Below are positions 18,419 to 27,888 of a stretch of DNA of 64,000 bases, in pieces. The notes below the pieces were generated by a model. That model worked only from the letters and a program-made list of their open reading frames with translations. It ran no database searches and was not told the DNA's origin. Origin of the DNA: Levilactobacillus lindianensis (lineage in GTDB: Bacteria > Bacillota > Bacilli > Lactobacillales > Lactobacillaceae); NCBI RefSeq assembly GCF_003946095.1, contig NZ_RHOD01000001.1:62001-126000 (forward strand). Reading direction: 5' to 3'. The position numbers and the translations under genes were made by a program. The number at the start of each line of letters is the position of its first letter. The stretch's first letter is position 1.

Positions 18419-19624
18419 ATGCTACTTTCAATGGAACATTTAAACAAAGAATATCCCAATGGCAAACTCGCCGTTGACGACTTCAACTTACAAGTCGGTC
18501 GCGGCGAATTTATTTGCTTTATTGGGACGTCTGGTTCCGGAAAGACGACCACCATGCGGATGATCAACCGCATGTTAAATCAAACGTCAGGAACCATCAA
18601 AATCAACGGGAAAGACATCGCCAAGATGGACCCCGTCAAGCTCCGGCGCTCGATCGGCTATGTTATTCAAAACGTCGGTCTGATGCCCCACATGACCATC
18701 AAAGAAAATATTGAAATCGTGCCTAAGCTGTTGGGCTGGTCCAAGGAAAAGCGGGCCAAGCAAGCGGTCAAGATGATCGACCTCGCCCAACTCCCGCAAG
18801 AAATGTTGAACCGTTATCCCGGCGAACTCTCCGGTGGGCAACAACAACGGATCGGGGTTGTGCGGGCCTTAGCCGCCGACCAGGACATCATCCTCATGGA
18901 CGAACCCTTCGGAGCCTTGGATCCCATCACCCGTGAATCCTTACAAGAGTTGGTCAAGCGGCTCCAAGAAGATTTGGGCAAGACCTTTATCTTCGTCACC
19001 CACGACATGGATGAAGCCCTGCACCTCGCCACCCGTGTGGTCATCATGAGCCACGGGAAGCAAGTTCAGGTCGACACCCCTGATAATATTCTGCGGCACC
19101 CAGCCAACGAATTCGTTACTAATTTAATCGGAGAAGAACGCCTAATCAGAGCACAACCAAATATCCTCTCCGTTAGTCAAATCATGTTAAAGAACCCCGC
19201 GGCTATCACACCAGACAAGACGTTGGACGACGCCATCGACCTGATGCATAGCCGGCGTGTTGATACGCTACTGGTCACGAATGCCGAAGGCGTGCTTGAA
19301 GGCTACGTCGATCTGGACGACATCAACCGGATCACGGACGTCACCACTCCCGTCAGCCGCTTCACCAACCGCGAGGTCTTCTACGTTCAAGCCAGCTCAC
19401 TGATCGGCGACACGGTCGATCGTATCTTGAAACAGGGGGTTAAAAACGTCCCCGTTGTCGATGCCAAGAAACACTTGGTTGGGATCGTCACGCGGACGGC
19501 CTTAGTCGACATCGTCTACGATGCCTTGCGCGGTGCACCGGCAACCGATGAGGAACCAGCCTCACCAATCAACGCCGATATCCACGCTGCCGCAACTCAT
19601 GAAGGGGGCGAATCATCACAATGA
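18419..19624 (+). CDS. opuCA: Glycine betaine/carnitine/choline ABC transporter ATP-binding protein
   Basis: 401 residues. The ATPase domain shows Walker [11 protein letters not shown] (36-45), signature LSGGQQQR near 138 and Walker [14 protein letters not shown]. Two CBS domains follow (about 255-375); in OpuC-type importers they sense ionic strength or c-di-AMP. The C-terminus is acidic and short. It powers uptake of compatible solutes under osmotic stress. It is the first gene of opuCABCD; its stop overlaps opuCB by 4 bp (ATGA). The start has AGGAGG 7 bases upstream. Confidence 0.96.
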   Translation: MLLSMEHLNKEYPNGKLAVDDFNLQVGRGEFICFIGTSGSGKTTTMRMINRMLNQTSGTIKINGKDIAKMDPVKLRRSIGYVIQNVGLMPHMTIKENIEIVPKLLGWSKEKRAKQAVKMIDLAQLPQEMLNRYPGELSGGQQQRIGVVRALAADQDIILMDEPFGALDPITRESLQELVKRLQEDLGKTFIFVTHDMDEALHLATRVVIMSHGKQVQVDTPDNILRHPANEFVTNLIGEERLIRAQPNILSVSQIMLKNPAAITPDKTLDDAIDLMHSRRVDTLLVTNAEGVLEGYVDLDDINRITDVTTPVSRFTNREVFYVQASSLIGDTVDRILKQGVKNVPVVDAKKHLVGIVTRTALVDIVYDALRGAPATDEEPASPINADIHAAATHEGGESSQ

Positions 19625-20247
19625 TTCACTTTCTGCAAACTTATGGGATGCAATTAATCAGTAAGACCGGTCAACACCTTTACATTTCAGCCGCTGCGCT
19701 GGGATTAGGGGTCATCGTGGCCGTGCCTTTGGGAATTCTACTCACGCGGATGAAGCATGGGGCCAACGCTGTGATTACACTGGCCGGGGTACTGCAAACC
19801 ATCCCCGCCATGGCCCTGTTAGCCATGATGATTCCCATCTTTGGGATCGGGTCCACACCCGCCATTGTCGCCTTATTTATCTACTCATTACTGCCCATTT
19901 TACGGAATACGTATCTCGGTATGGAGGGGGTCTCTCCCGCCGTCCGTGACGCCGCTAAAGGGATGGGAATGACCTGGTGGCAATCCATGGTACGTGCCGA
20001 GATTCCACTGGCCGCCCCCGTCATCATGTCTGGAGTTCGGCTCTCCGCGACCTACGTCATTGCGTGGGCCACACTGGCTTCCTACATTGGTGCCGGTGGC
20101 TTGGGTGATTTCATCTTTAACGGGTTAAATCTGTATCGTTCCGACCTCATCTTAGGTGGATCGATCCCCGTGATCATCCTGGCCCTGGTGGTCGACTACC
20201 TCTTAGGTAGACTGGAAGCAACCGTCACCCCACGCGAATTACGATAG
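19621..20247 (+). CDS. opuCB: Osmoprotectant ABC transporter permease
   Basis: 208 residues with about five to six helices and the BPD-transport EAA-like loop ([36 protein letters not shown]) at about 100-135, which contacts the ATPase. It forms the membrane channel with OpuCD. It overlaps opuCA and is followed 10 bp later by opuCC, so it is translated from a shared mRNA. Confidence 0.95.
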   Translation: MIHFLQTYGMQLISKTGQHLYISAAALGLGVIVAVPLGILLTRMKHGANAVITLAGVLQTIPAMALLAMMIPIFGIGSTPAIVALFIYSLLPILRNTYLGMEGVSPAVRDAAKGMGMTWWQSMVRAEIPLAAPVIMSGVRLSATYVIAWATLASYIGAGGLGDFIFNGLNLYRSDLILGGSIPVIILALVVDYLLGRLEATVTPRELR

Positions 20248-20257
20248 GAGGTCCGTC

Positions 20258-21187
20258 ATGCGAAAACACTTACGTCGATGGCTAGCCGGACTCCTGTTAG
20301 TCATCTTGATTATTCCAATGAGTGGCTGTAGCCTGCCCGGTTTGGCTGGTTCCGGCGACAATACCGTTCGGATTGCCGCGCAGAACACCACCGAGCAACA
20401 GATCATGGCCTACATGATTCAGGGCATGATTAGCCACTACACCGATTTAGATTCAACTATTATTAATAACTTGGGTTCTGGAAATGTCAGTTTCAACGCC
20501 CTCAAAAACGGCAATGCCGATATCTCCTCCATCCGGTTCTACGGTACCGATTTGACCACCGTCTTGAATGAAAAATTCGAGCGGGATCCCGCGACTGTCA
20601 AGTCAACGGTTACCAAGGCCTTCGAAGACCGTTACCATATGACCTATTTCGACTCGTATGGTTTCGCCGATACCTACGCCTGGATGGTCAAGCAGAGTTA
20701 CGCCAAGAAACACCATCTGGAAAATGTTAGCGACTTGCAGAAGATCGCCCCACAGATGAAGGTCGGGATTGACCAAATCTGGCAAAACCGTCCTGGTGAC
20801 GGTTACCCTGCCTTCCAAAAGGACTACGGGTTTAGCTTCGGCACCGTTTATCCGATGCAACTCGGGTTACTCTACGATGCCTTGGCTTCCGATAAGATGG
20901 ACGCCGTGCTGGGTTACTCCACCGACGGCCGGGTTGGTAGTTACAATTTGAAACTACTAAAGGACGACAAGGACTTCTTCCCACCATACGATGGGAGTCC
21001 CGTTGCCACCGATGCCATCTTGAAGAAACACCCCGAGCTCAAACCAGTCATCAACCGGATGGTTGGCAAGATCTCACTGAAGACCATGCAACAGCTCAAT
21101 TACCAGGTCGACGATCAACTTCAAGAACCACAGACCGTGGCCAAGGCTTACCTGAAACAACACCACTACTTTGAAGGGGGGAACTAG
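20258..21187 (+). CDS. opuCC: Osmoprotectant-binding lipoprotein
   Basis: 309 residues. A lipoprotein signal peptide ends in the lipobox MSGC (Cys about 24), so the mature protein is anchored to the outer face of the membrane. The rest is a type II (OpuAC) substrate-binding fold with Trp, Tyr and Phe residues (for example FDSYGFADTYAWMV) that may form the aromatic cage for quaternary amines. It delivers betaine-like solutes to the OpuCB/OpuCD channel. AGGAGG lies 6 bases before its ATG. Confidence 0.95.
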   Translation: MRKHLRRWLAGLLLVILIIPMSGCSLPGLAGSGDNTVRIAAQNTTEQQIMAYMIQGMISHYTDLDSTIINNLGSGNVSFNALKNGNADISSIRFYGTDLTTVLNEKFERDPATVKSTVTKAFEDRYHMTYFDSYGFADTYAWMVKQSYAKKHHLENVSDLQKIAPQMKVGIDQIWQNRPGDGYPAFQKDYGFSFGTVYPMQLGLLYDALASDKMDAVLGYSTDGRVGSYNLKLLKDDKDFFPPYDGSPVATDAILKKHPELKPVINRMVGKISLKTMQQLNYQVDDQLQEPQTVAKAYLKQHHYFEGGN

Positions 21188-21189
21188 GC

Positions 21190-21852
21190 ATGAAAGACAT
21201 GGGCTTATTCAGTCAGTTAATTTACTATTTCACGCATAACGGCATGTACGTCCTCAATCAATTCAACCTGACGTTCCTCGTTTCAATCTACGGGGTCTTG
21301 TTTGGGGCCATCGTGGGGATCCCGATTGGAATCTGGATTTCACAAAACCGTAAGCTCTCCCCAATTATCATTGGGATTGCCAACGTAATCCAAACGATCC
21401 CTTCTCTAGCGATGCTGTCCATCTTGATGTTGGGACTGGGACTCGGGCAAAACACGGTGATTGCCACCGTGTTCCTGTACTCGCTGTTGCCAATCATCAA
21501 GAACACCTACACGGGTATGCTCAGTGTTGACCCCGACGTCTTGGACGCCGGGAAAGGCATGGGAATGACGCGGTTCCAGGTCATGAAGACCATTCGAATT
21601 CCGTTGTCACTGTCTGTGATCATCGCCGGAATTCGAAATGCTCTGGTCTTGGGTATTGGGATTACCGTGATTGGGTCCTTCATTGGGTCCGGTGGTCTAG
21701 GGGACATTATTGTCCGCGGGACCAACGCCACTAATGGTGGGGCGATCATCTTGGCCGGTGCCTTGCCGACTGCCTTAATGGCCATCATCACCGATCTCGT
21801 GTTGTCCTTCATTGAAAAGCGGTTAACACCAAAGACTTCTTCGGAGAACTAG
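21190..21852 (+). CDS. opuCD: Osmoprotectant ABC transporter permease
   Basis: 220 residues with six predicted helices and an EAA-like loop (VDPDVLDAGKGMGMTRFQVMKTIRIPLSLSV) at about 113-143. It is a paralogue of OpuCB and the second channel subunit. Only 2 bp separate it from opuCC, and its ribosome binding site GAAGGGGGG lies inside the end of opuCC. It is the last gene of the operon; a hairpin (CGGCCGTTAGGCCG) lies directly after the stop. Confidence 0.95.
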   Translation: MKDMGLFSQLIYYFTHNGMYVLNQFNLTFLVSIYGVLFGAIVGIPIGIWISQNRKLSPIIIGIANVIQTIPSLAMLSILMLGLGLGQNTVIATVFLYSLLPIIKNTYTGMLSVDPDVLDAGKGMGMTRFQVMKTIRIPLSLSVIIAGIRNALVLGIGITVIGSFIGSGGLGDIIVRGTNATNGGAIILAGALPTALMAIITDLVLSFIEKRLTPKTSSEN

Positions 21853-22013
21853 TCTTTAACGGCCGTTAGGCCGGCTCTTGAACTTCTACTTTGACTTTCA
21901 AGTTTGAGTTGGATTGGCCGCCTGCGGCTAAGACTGGTTTTTCAAGTCAACGCTGGTATCAGGCACTGCCAACCTTTGGAACTTTCAATCACCAAAACTG
22001 AACAACTTAAATG
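21853..22013. other. Spacer after opuC with a possible remnant of the structured element
   Basis: Contains GGCCGCCTGCGGCT near 21916-21929, the left end seen in minus-oriented copies (such as 55557), but no further matching segments. Probably a decayed copy. Confidence 0.35.
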
Positions 22014-22047
22014 AGGGTCGAGACGTCCGGTCTCGACCCCTTTCTAG
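22014..22047 (+). terminator. Rho-independent terminator of opuC
   Basis: GGGTCGAGAC pairs perfectly with GTCTCGACCC, followed by CTTTCT. It lies about 160 bp after opuCD. Confidence 0.75.
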
Positions 22048-22286
22048 TGCATTTAATCCTAGGAAGACTCTCGTCTGAAAGTGATCTGATCACTCTGAAG
22101 GATGGTCATTAACTACCTGCCATCGATTCTTCAGCACACCACTAGCCACGCCCCATCTGAATCCCTAAGTTACGACAGGACCATCTCTATTCGACTGGCT
22201 CTTACTCACAGCACCCGCCACGATTCAGGACAAGCCACTACTTTCTGCCACAACTGCCAATAATCCTCCTCACTTTCGGTAAAGCT
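22048..22286. other. G-poor, C/A-rich leader-like spacer before the structured element
   Basis: No reading frame or terminator seen. The segment is strikingly poor in G on the plus strand and contains CTGCCATC (22117-22124), which also occurs before the plus-oriented copies at 45382 and 48988. Confidence 0.4.
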
Positions 22287-22461
22287 GGATCTAAGCCTGG
22301 AGGGGGTCTGCTAGGGGGCTCAGCCGTGTCGTTTCCGTTAGTCGAGTGGTCTTCTCGAGTTACGGAAAGGCCGAGCTTTGAGACCGCCTTTCGGGCTCAA
22401 AGTCGTGCCCACAGCGTTCCAGCCCCCTAGCAGACCCCCTGGAAGGCGGGGCTTTAGATCC
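22287..22461 (+). repeat. Structured intergenic element, copy 3a
   Basis: The outer stem GGGGGTCTGCTAGGGGGCT / AGCCCCCTAGCAGACCCCC is perfect over 19 bp, extended outward by GGATCTA / TTTAGATCC. Inside: CCGTGTCG, hairpin I (TTTCCGTTAG..CGAG with CTCG..TTACGGAAA), hairpin II (CTTTGAGACCG / CGGGCTCAAAG) and GTGCCCACAGCGTTCC. Confidence 0.85.
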
Positions 22462-22483
22462 ATTTTAACTAAAACCAAAGTTC

Positions 22484-22631
22484 AGGGGGCTCAGCCGTGT
22501 CGTTTCCGTTAGTCGAGTGGCTTTCTCGAGTTACGGAAAGGCCGAGCTTTGAGACCGCCCTTCGGGCTCAAAGTCGTGCCCACAGCGTTCCAGCCCCCTA
22601 GCAGACCCCCGGAAGGCGGGACTTTAGATCC
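22484..22631 (+). repeat. Structured intergenic element, copy 3b (tandem partial duplicate)
   Basis: Nearly identical to 22313-22461 with a period of about 171 bp, including the flank TTTTAACTAAAACCAAAG. It lacks its own left outer-stem arm beyond AGGGGGCT. It lies upstream of the MFS-like gene. Confidence 0.85.
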
Positions 22632-22770
22632 ATTTTAACTAAAACCAAAGTACAGGATCTCAGAACCATTTGCCCTGCGGTCAAAGGAATCCAGATAAGG
22701 GCGACACATCCTCATGACCGGAGATATTTGGTATACTGTAAACAAAATCTATGAAAGCGAGGCCTTCCTC

Positions 22771-24099
22771 GTGACCCGATCTAAACAAGCTGGGATGGAC
22801 TTCTCGGTGGGGACACTCAATTTTCTGGCAAATGTCGGCATCATTCTCCCCTACCTACTCATCTTAGCCCGCTTCCAACAAACGCAAAGTACCACCTACC
22901 TGATCGCCCTGGTGGCCTTCTATGTCTCGCGTGCCGCTAGTATCTTCTACACCAAGCGACTCCACCTGCGGGCTTCCACCTACCTCATTTTAAGCCTGAC
23001 GCTGGGCGCCGCCGGGAGCCTGATCTTTGCCTTTACCGCACATCTGGGGTGGCTCATCATTGGGAGTTTCCTCTGGGGGTACAGTGCCGCCACCATCTGG
23101 CCGTACTTTCTGACGGTGAAGTTACATCTGACGAACCTGACCAACTTTAAAATGAAACGTATCTACTGGCTAATCTTTGCCGGACTAGGGGTCATCGCGG
23201 CGATCGATATCGTCACCAAGTTCAACTACACCCTGACGTTTGCGCTACTGGGGCTACTCTACTTGGTGGCCCTGCCCGGAGGCATGCTGCTTCAAAACGT
23301 GACACGCGGACTCTACGATGATTTGCCTTGGCAGATTAAACCTTTTCGCCAAGGATGGCGCTGGGGATTATCTCTAGTCTTCTTCGCCGTCATGGCGGTT
23401 CTGACCACCTTAAGAAAAGCCACGGTCCACCTGCCAACCTGGCTGACACTCACTATCATTGGAATCGCCCTGATTATTCTGATCGTGGAACTACGCTTTG
23501 ACTGGCACGTGTTACCTCAATACAAGCTGCGGCTGTTGAGCCGGGGCTTTCTCGTGAGTCTGGTGCTACTCTTTAACAGTTTCTTTGCCTACTTCTACCT
23601 TGGCAAAAATGGGATGTACGTTGTCTTTGCCATTTATCTATTGGGGCTCGAGACCGGTTACCCCTTATATCATCGCCTGGGACGCGGAAATGACTTCCGA
23701 TCCCGTGATTTAAGCCTAATTGGCGTGGTCGTGGGGCAAGTCCTCCTGTTAATTCCCTGGATTGGCTCATATTTGCTCGGTATGCTCCTGATCACCCTCT
23801 ATGTGGGTTACGACAACCCCACCATCAACGCGACCCTCTACGGCCTCGAGACGGTCGATAGCGACAGCGCCATGGTTCACAAGTATCGTTTCTCAACCTA
23901 TGGCGGTCTGCTGTGCCAACTCGGCATTTTCGGCCTGCTGGTTGCGCTGAGTGCCGCCGCGCACCGACCGCTATTAGCCTTCTTCAATCCGCAGACAACT
24001 GGCCACTTCGCCCTGTACTTCTACGGGTTGAGTTGTCCGCTCGTCGTTATCTCCCTGTTACTGACCCTGGGAAACATCTGGGTGCGGCCCCGAAATTAA
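22771..24099 (+). CDS. MFS-like polytopic membrane protein
   Basis: About 442 residues from GTG at 22771. A longer frame from 22714 exists, but a TATACT box at 22732-22737 makes an earlier start unlikely; the ribosome binding site (AAAGCGAGG) is weak, so the start is uncertain. Twelve helices with a central cytoplasmic loop indicate a major-facilitator fold, yet the usual motif A is poorly conserved. The N-terminus VTRSKQAGMDFSVGTLNFLANVG is polar. Substrate and direction are unknown. It lies right after the tandem structured elements and ends at a terminator. Confidence 0.75.
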   Translation: MTRSKQAGMDFSVGTLNFLANVGIILPYLLILARFQQTQSTTYLIALVAFYVSRAASIFYTKRLHLRASTYLILSLTLGAAGSLIFAFTAHLGWLIIGSFLWGYSAATIWPYFLTVKLHLTNLTNFKMKRIYWLIFAGLGVIAAIDIVTKFNYTLTFALLGLLYLVALPGGMLLQNVTRGLYDDLPWQIKPFRQGWRWGLSLVFFAVMAVLTTLRKATVHLPTWLTLTIIGIALIILIVELRFDWHVLPQYKLRLLSRGFLVSLVLLFNSFFAYFYLGKNGMYVVFAIYLLGLETGYPLYHRLGRGNDFRSRDLSLIGVVVGQVLLLIPWIGSYLLGMLLITLYVGYDNPTINATLYGLETVDSDSAMVHKYRFSTYGGLLCQLGIFGLLVALSAAAHRPLLAFFNPQTTGHFALYFYGLSCPLVVISLLLTLGNIWVRPRN

Positions 24100-24111
24100 A
24101 ATAATCTCCGT

Positions 24112-24144
24112 CAACGTCGCGCGTATGCTCGGCGTTTTTATTAT
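24112..24144 (+). terminator. Probable terminator of the MFS-like gene
   Basis: AACGTCG pairs with CGGCGTT (one G-U), followed by TTTTATT. Confidence 0.6.
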
Positions 24145-24305
24145 TCTCAGAACAGTAGAAGATCCCCCAACCACGGGATTATAACCGCTTATAAATTATT
24201 TTATAGTGTGACTTTGTTTACTCCGTCAGACCCACATGGTATGGTCTACCTGACCATCATGAAGGACCTTGATCGTGATGACTAGACAGCATTTTGCTTT
24301 AATGG

Positions 24306-24320
24306 ATGTAACCGCTTACC
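24306..24320 (+). promoter_or_regulatory. cre-like site before the surface protein gene
   Basis: ATGTAACCGCTTACC matches the cre form WTGNAANCGNWNNCA at all but the last base. It lies about 25 bp before the ATG at 24346, where CcpA would act as a roadblock. No clear promoter was found nearby. Confidence 0.35.
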
Positions 24321-24345
24321 AAAAAATATCAAGGAGGACTCCCCC

Positions 24346-26367
24346 ATGTTCCATCACCCCCACTGGCGTTGGCTCGGCCTAGTCTGTATTGCCTTAGGCG
24401 CGACCACGCTGACCACTGCGCCGGCCCTGGCCGACCGCCACACCTCGTCCGCAACCCGCACCGTCGAGGTTGCCGATGAACTCACTATTAGAGAAGCCTT
24501 TAGCCACGATCCCCAGCTGATGCATGACATCCTCGACTCGCAGTATCTCGCCAAGCGCCTGACACCCGAGGATTCCCTGGCTGACTTGCGCCGCATCGCC
24601 CCCACCCTGACGGTTCACATTCATCACCCCATCACGGACTACCAAGATCTGTTGCAACTAAAGGGCGTCATTAACCGCCTGGTGATCCGGGATCAAACCA
24701 ACCTCTCCGGCACCAATTTGAAAGTCATCCTGGGCATCTTCCCCGTCAACGACAAAGACAATAACAACTGGATGCTCAACAATATCGATGCCCTGGCGCT
24801 GGTCAACGACGGCCTTAACAACGACGACTTCGCCACGATTGCGGCCTTTCTCAAGACCATCCCCCAACCGATCGACGCGCCCACTCCCGCCAACTATGAC
24901 TGGACGGCCATCTCGAGTCTCAACCTCTCCAATAACAACATTACCGATTTCTCGCTACTCAGACAGATCTACCAGCTCAATAATCCTAAAACCAGTCAGG
25001 TCAACTTCTTCACAGCTTGGGGCCAGCACCATCCTTCGGCCAAACGCCTACCGACCGCCACGGTGACTGACCACACCATTGCCATCGACCCCAAGGTCAC
25101 CCAGGAATACCAGCTCGATAAGATTAATCGCTACACCAACAATAGTTTCTTCTTTAACTTTGCCCGGAAGAATAGCTTCTACTATCGCGTCTTTCAAGAC
25201 GACCTCGACGGGACGGAAACTCTAGCCAGTGACGACCCCGAGAAGGTTGTCGACGGGACCACGAATCTCCCCGATGAAGGTGTCTATCCGGCCTATGGAA
25301 GTCGAAATCTAACGGTCGATGGCACCCAACTCGGCAACGGCCGGTTCTATAATTCCCTGAGCTACGCCTTCCCCGAATTCCAACCGTTGGCCGCACCCGA
25401 GGAGATGGATAAGCTCTCCGATCTGTACACTAACGCCGGCTTTACGCTGACCGAACCGCTCTCGGCCGACACCTACGTCATTCAGGTCCCCGATGGTGCC
25501 GACTCAGTACGCTTCCGCACGATGTACTCGAACACCTATAGCACCGCCCAGACCGGTTACACCCAGGACTACGAGATTCCCTTGAAATGGACCTCGTCGT
25601 CCTCCTCATCCAGATCCAGTTCCGGATCGTCCAGTTCAAGCTCCAGTGATGGCAGTTCAAGCTCATCGAGTTCTGATGGCGGTGGCGGTGGGATCACGCC
25701 TAAGGGCGCGGCAGTTTACGGTTTGAAGAAGATTGGTCTTTATACCGACACCAACTTTACAAAAGAGTCGCGACGGCACTTTTACCGAAAGCAGCCCCGC
25801 ATCAACCGCCCCATGTTTCGGGTGACCGGTTACGCCAAGTCCACTCAGGGACGCCTGCGCTACCTGGTCAAGGACGTCAACCACCACTCAAAGACGGCGG
25901 GCCAGAGTGGCTACATCACGGCGAGTCCGCAGTACGTGGGCCCCGTCTACTACCGTCAGGTCGCTAAAACCATCACGGTCATCAATCCTCAAGGCATCAA
26001 CGCCTATCGCAAGAAGAATCTAACGGGTAAGGTCACCCACTACCGCCAAGGACAGGTGCTCAAGGTCAAACGGCTGGTCAGTCACAACCTCACCACCCGT
26101 TACGTCTTACCCAACGGTCGCTATATCACGGCCAATAAGAAACTCATTCGTAACGGTCGCCATCCCCAAGCCCAGCAGATCGTCACCAAATCCGGCATTA
26201 ACCGTTATCGCGATCGCAACCTACGGCACCGGCAAAGACACTACCGCCGGGGAACTGTTCTGACCGTGATCGGTTGGGACTACAGCGATTCCGGTAAGTT
26301 GCGCTACCGCGTTAAGGGCGGTGGGTATGTGACCGGAAACCGTCAGCTGGTACGCATCGCAAAATAA
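24346..26367 (+). CDS. Secreted surface protein with leucine-rich segment and C-terminal DUF5776 repeats
   Basis: 673 residues. A signal peptide (1-30, cleavage after APALA) is followed by a domain whose segment ISSLNLSNNNITDFSLLRQI near residue 190 is a leucine-rich repeat. A low-complexity linker of Ser, Gly and Asp covers about 417-447. The C-terminus (about 450-673) holds three basic, Tyr/Arg-rich DUF5776/SH3-like repeats (each ending like GYITA, RYITAN, GYVTGN), similar to those of the GH25 lysozyme, which suggests non-covalent wall binding. It probably displays an adhesion or sensing domain at the surface. AAGGAGGA lies before the ATG. Confidence 0.82.
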   Translation: MFHHPHWRWLGLVCIALGATTLTTAPALADRHTSSATRTVEVADELTIREAFSHDPQLMHDILDSQYLAKRLTPEDSLADLRRIAPTLTVHIHHPITDYQDLLQLKGVINRLVIRDQTNLSGTNLKVILGIFPVNDKDNNNWMLNNIDALALVNDGLNNDDFATIAAFLKTIPQPIDAPTPANYDWTAISSLNLSNNNITDFSLLRQIYQLNNPKTSQVNFFTAWGQHHPSAKRLPTATVTDHTIAIDPKVTQEYQLDKINRYTNNSFFFNFARKNSFYYRVFQDDLDGTETLASDDPEKVVDGTTNLPDEGVYPAYGSRNLTVDGTQLGNGRFYNSLSYAFPEFQPLAAPEEMDKLSDLYTNAGFTLTEPLSADTYVIQVPDGADSVRFRTMYSNTYSTAQTGYTQDYEIPLKWTSSSSSSRSSSGSSSSSSSDGSSSSSSSDGGGGGITPKGAAVYGLKKIGLYTDTNFTKESRRHFYRKQPRINRPMFRVTGYAKSTQGRLRYLVKDVNHHSKTAGQSGYITASPQYVGPVYYRQVAKTITVINPQGINAYRKKNLTGKVTHYRQGQVLKVKRLVSHNLTTRYVLPNGRYITANKKLIRNGRHPQAQQIVTKSGINRYRDRNLRHRQRHYRRGTVLTVIGWDYSDSGKLRYRVKGGGYVTGNRQLVRIAK

Positions 26368-26392
26368 AAGGGCAACCCAGCCGGGCTACCCA
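26366..26392 (-). terminator. Terminator of the Crp/Fnr gene
   Basis: GGGTAGCCC and GGGTTGCCC arms on the minus strand form an imperfect stem followed by TTTTATTTT. Confidence 0.55.
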
Positions 26393-26398
26393 AGGTCC

Positions 26399-27043
26399 TT
26401 AAATCAGACTGACATGTTTCCCATCCAGCTGCAACAAGCCATCGGCCACCAGTTGTGAGAGCTGACGACTCAAGGTTTCCGGCGTAATGCCTAGGAAGCT
26501 GGCTAATTCCTTCTTCCGGATGGGCAAGTCAAACTCATGCGTTTGTTTCTCCTGCCCCAACTGTTGGAGGTAGGCTAGCACCCGGTTCTTAGCCGTCAGA
26601 TTTCCCGTGAGCGCACTGACCGACTCCAGGGCCGTCAATCGGTCACCCAGGATGTTGAGGAGGTTAAAGGCCACCGTGGGAACACGATGCAGCAGGCCCT
26701 GAAAGTCGGCCCGTCCGATCGAACAGACTAGCGTATCTTCCACCGCCTCAGCGTAGTTGGCTTGCGGGCGATCCGAGAACAGGGCCGCTTCACTATCGAT
26801 GGCTCCCGGCTGTAACATGTAGAGTACCTTTTCCTTGCCATTCTCGTTGAGCTGGTAAACCTTGACGCGCCCCTGATCAACGATGATCATGCGGTCCAAT
26901 GGCGCCGCGGGTGAATAGAGAATCGTCCCCTTCTTCACGGTCTGTTGGTGGACGGAGATCGTCACCAGTTCGGCAATATCGGCATCCGCCAACCCTTGAA
27001 AGATTGGCGCTCCCTGCACACATTTAAATGGCGAATGCGTCAT
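26399..27043 (-). CDS. Crp/Fnr family transcriptional regulator
   Basis: 214 residues. An N-terminal cyclic-nucleotide-binding-like beta barrel (about 15-125, GTILYSPAAPLDRMIIVDQGRVKVY) is followed by a long dimer helix and a winged helix (about 150-210). The recognition helix ITPETLSRQLSQL carries E and R at the positions that read TTGAT half-sites in FNR/ArcR-like proteins. Only one Cys is near the N-terminus (C8), so a classical FNR iron-sulfur cluster is unlikely. A perfect TTGAT-N4-ATCAA box lies directly upstream, implying autoregulation and control of the divergent gene. The inducer is unknown. Confidence 0.9.
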   Translation of the reverse strand: MTHSPFKCVQGAPIFQGLADADIAELVTISVHQQTVKKGTILYSPAAPLDRMIIVDQGRVKVYQLNENGKEKVLYMLQPGAIDSEAALFSDRPQANYAEAVEDTLVCSIGRADFQGLLHRVPTVAFNLLNILGDRLTALESVSALTGNLTAKNRVLAYLQQLGQEKQTHEFDLPIRKKELASFLGITPETLSRQLSQLVADGLLQLDGKHVSLI

Positions 27044-27057
27044 TTTCTGCTCCTTTC

Positions 27058-27071
27058 TTGATATTTATCAA
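27058..27071. promoter_or_regulatory. Perfect FNR/Crp-type box between divergent genes
   Basis: TTGATATTTATCAA, a perfect palindrome matching TTGAT-N4-ATCAA. Its centre is about 40 bp upstream of the start expected from the TATACA box at 27092-27097, the position of class II activators. It also lies 15 bp from the regulator's own start codon, where binding could repress. Confidence 0.75.
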
Positions 27072-27130
27072 TTTTTTATCGTTGGCTTCAGTATACACTA
27101 GGGTTATCAACTTAAGGAGGTTCACGCACT

Positions 27131-27688
27131 ATGAAAATTTATGAAGCAACAATTGTGCCTTTAAACGAACAAGCCATTGGAACTGCCGCTCATGGGTCCG
27201 CTCTCTTCGTGATTAATGGGGACACCCTGACGATTAATATTGAGATGCATGCCACCCCAGCCAATCTCCAACACTGGGAACACTTCCATGGCTTCCCCGA
27301 TGGTCGTGACGCCCAAATCGCCACGAGTGCCCAAGACGTCAACCACGACGGCTTTGTGGACCTCCCCGAGACCGGGGCGGTTTCCGGGACAACCATGGTG
27401 CCATTCAACGATGCCCCTCACGAGATGGACATCCCCAACGACGCCTACCCCGTAGCCGACGCCAACGGTGACTTTGCCTACACCAAGGTCGTGCCACTGG
27501 CGGCCCTGAGTGAAAAATTCAAGGCTACCTTCAACGACAGTGACCTTGATCTCGACAAGCGCGTCATCTATATTCACGGCGTCACCGATGACGTCGATCT
27601 GCCCGACACGGTGGCTGGCGCCGTTGGCCACTACTCCACGCACGTCACCTTACCGATTGCGGTGGGGAAGATCGTAGCCGTGAAGTAA
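27131..27688 (+). CDS. Protein of unknown function, probable Fnr-type regulon member
   Basis: 185 residues, acidic, without signal peptide, membrane helix or Cys. It has a beta-rich pattern with His-rich HWEHFHGF (about 53-60), an EF-hand-like DVNHDGFVDL (about 73-82) and later IYIHG and HYSTHV. The pattern is reminiscent of metal-binding beta-sandwich proteins (SOD-like or CHRD-like), but I cannot assign a family. The promoter has a TATACA box with the FNR-type box in a class II position, so the divergent regulator likely activates it. It is followed by a strong terminator, so it is monocistronic. AAGGAGG lies before the ATG. Confidence 0.75.
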   Translation: MKIYEATIVPLNEQAIGTAAHGSALFVINGDTLTINIEMHATPANLQHWEHFHGFPDGRDAQIATSAQDVNHDGFVDLPETGAVSGTTMVPFNDAPHEMDIPNDAYPVADANGDFAYTKVVPLAALSEKFKATFNDSDLDLDKRVIYIHGVTDDVDLPDTVAGAVGHYSTHVTLPIAVGKIVAVK

Positions 27689-27765
27689 CCACAGCATTGA
27701 CTGGCACTGTACAAGTGGTGATACCCAGTTGCTGACTGGAAAACTCAGCTAATTAAATCTAATGT

Positions 27766-27801
27766 GAGGCCGTCACGGCAACCGTTGTGGCGGCCTTTTT
27801 A
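27766..27801 (+). terminator. Rho-independent terminator
   Basis: GGCCG...CGGCC with an inner extension, followed by TTTTT, ends the gene at 27131-27688. Confidence 0.8.
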
Positions 27802-27817
27802 GAACTTTTGGTCACAT

Positions 27818-27853
27818 AAAAAGAGCGTGATCCATTGCTAGATCACGCTCTCA
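27818..27853 (-). terminator. Terminator of the WxL surface-complex operon
   Basis: Minus strand GAGCGTGATC / GATCACGCTC is a perfect 10-bp stem followed by TTTTTATG. It lies about 40 bp after the last csc gene. Confidence 0.88.
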
Positions 27854-27888
27854 TAAATTCATTTATTTAACGACTAACCCGATAACAT

